Positions 63,401-64,000 of a stretch of DNA of 64,000 nt are shown here, piece by piece (position 1 is the stretch's first letter; the number at the start of each line of letters is the position of its first letter). The notes beneath the pieces were generated by a model that was not told the DNA's origin, searched no databases, and saw only the letters and a list, made by a program, of their open reading frames with translations. Source of the stretch: Paenibacillus sp. cl123 (GTDB lineage: Bacteria; Bacillota; Bacilli; Paenibacillales; NBRC-103111); assembly GCF_900101595.1 (NCBI RefSeq), contig NZ_FMYY01000004.1:310001-374000 (forward strand). The letters are read 5' to 3'. A program made the translations under genes and the position numbers.

Positions 63401-64000
63401 GATGAAGGCATGAACTACTGGATTTATTCCACCTCTTCCGCGGTGTTTGGCGCAGAGCTGTTGTCCCGCTACAATCCTGTATGGTCGACTGACTTAAAGA
63501 CCGACGGATTAAAACGGTCGATGGAGTTTGTGCTTCATAATAGTTCGATCGGTTCGGCCAAACCGCTGCAGATGCTGAATTTTAATGACGGCAACACCTT
63601 CTACATGAACGCCAATCATATAGCTGAATATTATGCGTCGCAGCAGTTTCAGAATCCCTATGACAAATGGGTGTGGCAAACAGGAACGAATGAGAATGAA
63701 TTATTTGTCTCGGTCTCCGGCAATCCGGTATTCAATCTGATTTTCTCCACCCAAACCGCCGCCGATTACCCGCAATTGCCGCTCTATGAAAATTTTGCGG
63801 GCAATTCGGCGCAGGCCGGAACGGGCTACATGTTTATGCGAAGCGGCTGGGAGCAAGGGGAGGATATGATGCTTGGCTTCGCCGGAGGGTCATGGCCGGC
63901 CGGTCATTATCATCTGGATAGAAATTCATTCATCCTGGAAGGCTATGGCGCCAAGTTTATTCAGGATCGCGGGAGAACGCTGTTCTCCGATCCTACCTAT
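60440..64000 (+). CDS. Secreted heparinase II/III-like polysaccharide lyase, partial (runs off right edge)
   Basis: Opens at ATG 60440 behind AAAGGG and remains open to the window end (1,187 codons). The signal peptide MKRRRTRQSFTVFLVGCMLC... is cleaved near AYA (about residue 34). Three successive carbohydrate-binding-like (CBM4_9-type) beta modules begin at NLVANSGFEQDLDANGEP (about 39), NILPNADFERDATGDAVP (about 217) and NNLLNPSFEYGD (about 392). Another beta region reaches to about 735. From about 760 (VPHGLLFSRSDIGSLRNKI) an alpha/alpha toroid begins (NEAQAVVAASLGYDWIYNTLTEDERTLIR, WQTNNQGLDFNGALAAGA). From about 1120 the heparinase II/III beta part starts, with HYHLDRNSFILEGYGAKFI. Such lyases attack acidic polysaccharides such as alginate or glycosaminoglycans. 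The substrate is not determinable here. Confidence 0.85.
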   Translation, partial: MKRRRTRQSFTVFLVGCMLCTLLSLPLGGILPAYADSLPSNLVANSGFEQDLDANGEPDDWEFSAGGLTNASVTFDTYYKVEGSKSAKVVYAASSMPETHYVQLLSKPISVKKYTAYSFSFQSGFSGSLSAVNARVVWYDENGAYIPGGDLIIWNQTVNKSSSAFSGWEYKAAGTPNSPVNAATARIQLRFEPAAAEQGTLYLDDVNLVEGNEERLGNILPNADFERDATGDAVPDNWTVTKTIGSASATLSDEQVLEGNKSMKFHIPSGTKALNSYVKIKSAYVKSIQESETYLYRAFLNYAGSNINNEVDIRVLWYSPSDLANPLRVDHIVQQTLVYNDPANHAGWKMFESNLTPPASADRAIFEAAVTSKSTTAAGTFYVDNMYFGKNNLLNPSFEYGDVVDNATLANMPDGKIDGWALTGLDQNAASLTVDATYAKDGKSSGKLTIPAGSASTDQAYAELQSGKRAIDSSQTMSAKLSFNLRGKLQRIQSQLLFFDSAGTQIAAKDMWDEMIQYDSAALSGWFNKSLTAIPPANAAAAQLVIRVYTPSSLSNEGEVYVDNAYLGTNDTYSLIANNSVEDILDLMWIRTMNSEQYWKLKHNANNAAGNFGISRETSELMVWYKQTAGTYNEVVYQREFNLDVQGIYDRVIIDTSGAGGKEIIMRAHYIDTGGTPQTAESIIEITDGRYKEVPLDLVNPKILTNMELGIRDRAGAAEIQDEIAGANFHWILLKKPGTESKPSHSQTPMKSPVDDLLTAGVPHGLLFSRSDIGSLRNKIKSGADKDIFDQVLKQANAYLSYVPENDIDHYLPPADAAKGNYSRDGNDIPLGWPDKIIKLSYAYVMTGNLAYADMARRILLTMAATPEWTQTFMYRKTEKPAPDGRWSPFNEAQAVVAASLGYDWIYNTLTEDERTLIRSAIRDKGVKYLDAFVNTQTFWQTNNQGLDFNGALAAGAIVINDTAKIAKAKTNLETVIKNYYKPDGDTDEGMNYWIYSTSSAVFGAELLSRYNPVWSTDLKTDGLKRSMEFVLHNSSIGSAKPLQMLNFNDGNTFYMNANHIAEYYASQQFQNPYDKWVWQTGTNENELFVSVSGNPVFNLIFSTQTAADYPQLPLYENFAGNSAQAGTGYMFMRSGWEQGEDMMLGFAGGSWPAGHYHLDRNSFILEGYGAKFIQDRGRTLFSDPTY

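Overview
The window looks like a chromosomal segment of a Paenibacillus-type, endospore-forming Gram-positive soil bacterium. The evidence is a proline T-box leader before proS, YesM/YesN two-component genes beside LplB/YtcP-type sugar ABC importers, a Coat F protein, a Gram-positive RND pump, large modular secreted polysaccharide-degrading enzymes, strong Shine-Dalgarno sites and moderately high GC. This assignment is inference; there is no rRNA or marker gene to fix the species. I saw no rRNA, tRNA or CRISPR array.

Layout. 1-959 (minus): an ECF sigma factor and the start of its membrane anti-sigma partner, running off the left edge. 1398-3733: a decayed Tn3-family transposase with several frameshifts and deletions, its 3' third replaced by the tail of another dead gene. 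3815-5779: T-box (specifier CCC) and proS. 5961-9490 (minus): a second ECF sigma / anti-sigma-like unit overlapping an ABC-2 exporter. 10093-11479 (minus): a GntR regulator and a 5'-nucleotidase, divergent from a ten-gene operon at 11765-21090. That operon encodes a complete mannose-family PTS (EIIA, B, C, D), a class II aldolase, an iron and a zinc alcohol dehydrogenase, a GapN-type aldehyde dehydrogenase, and its own HPr and Enzyme I.

21180-33288: a YesM/YesN two-component pair divergent from an ABC importer (two permeases, lipoprotein) followed by a GH88 unsaturated glucuronyl hydrolase and a large secreted cohesin/dockerin-bearing alpha/alpha-toroid protein that appears to start at an ATA codon. 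33757-36015: a UvrA paralogue behind a three-hairpin leader. 36217-46847: a second importer controlled by a membrane-anchored AraC-type regulator, followed by a secreted PL8 lyase carrying a nested beta-sandwich domain and three C-terminal DNRLRE modules. 60440-64000 (cut by the window end): a heparinase II/III-type lyase with carbohydrate-binding-like modules. Together these suggest uptake and breakdown of a uronic-acid-containing polysaccharide: the lyases cut the chain, the importers bring in unsaturated oligosaccharides, and GH88 removes the unsaturated uronate in the cytoplasm.

46848-60155 holds stress and resistance functions. A LuxR/MalT-like regulator is flanked by two small transcription units that share an 18-bp palindrome in their upstream regions (DUF2269 + SDR; a small haem-copper-oxidase-like membrane protein). 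Then come a Coat F protein, a rifampin phosphotransferase, and a TetR-adaptor-RND efflux operon with palindromic candidate operators.

The most unusual items are the PTS operon with its private HPr and EI, the apparent ATA start with an ideal ribosome-binding site, the PL8 lyase with a nested domain, the cohesin and dockerin on one chain, and the shared palindrome around the LuxR regulator.
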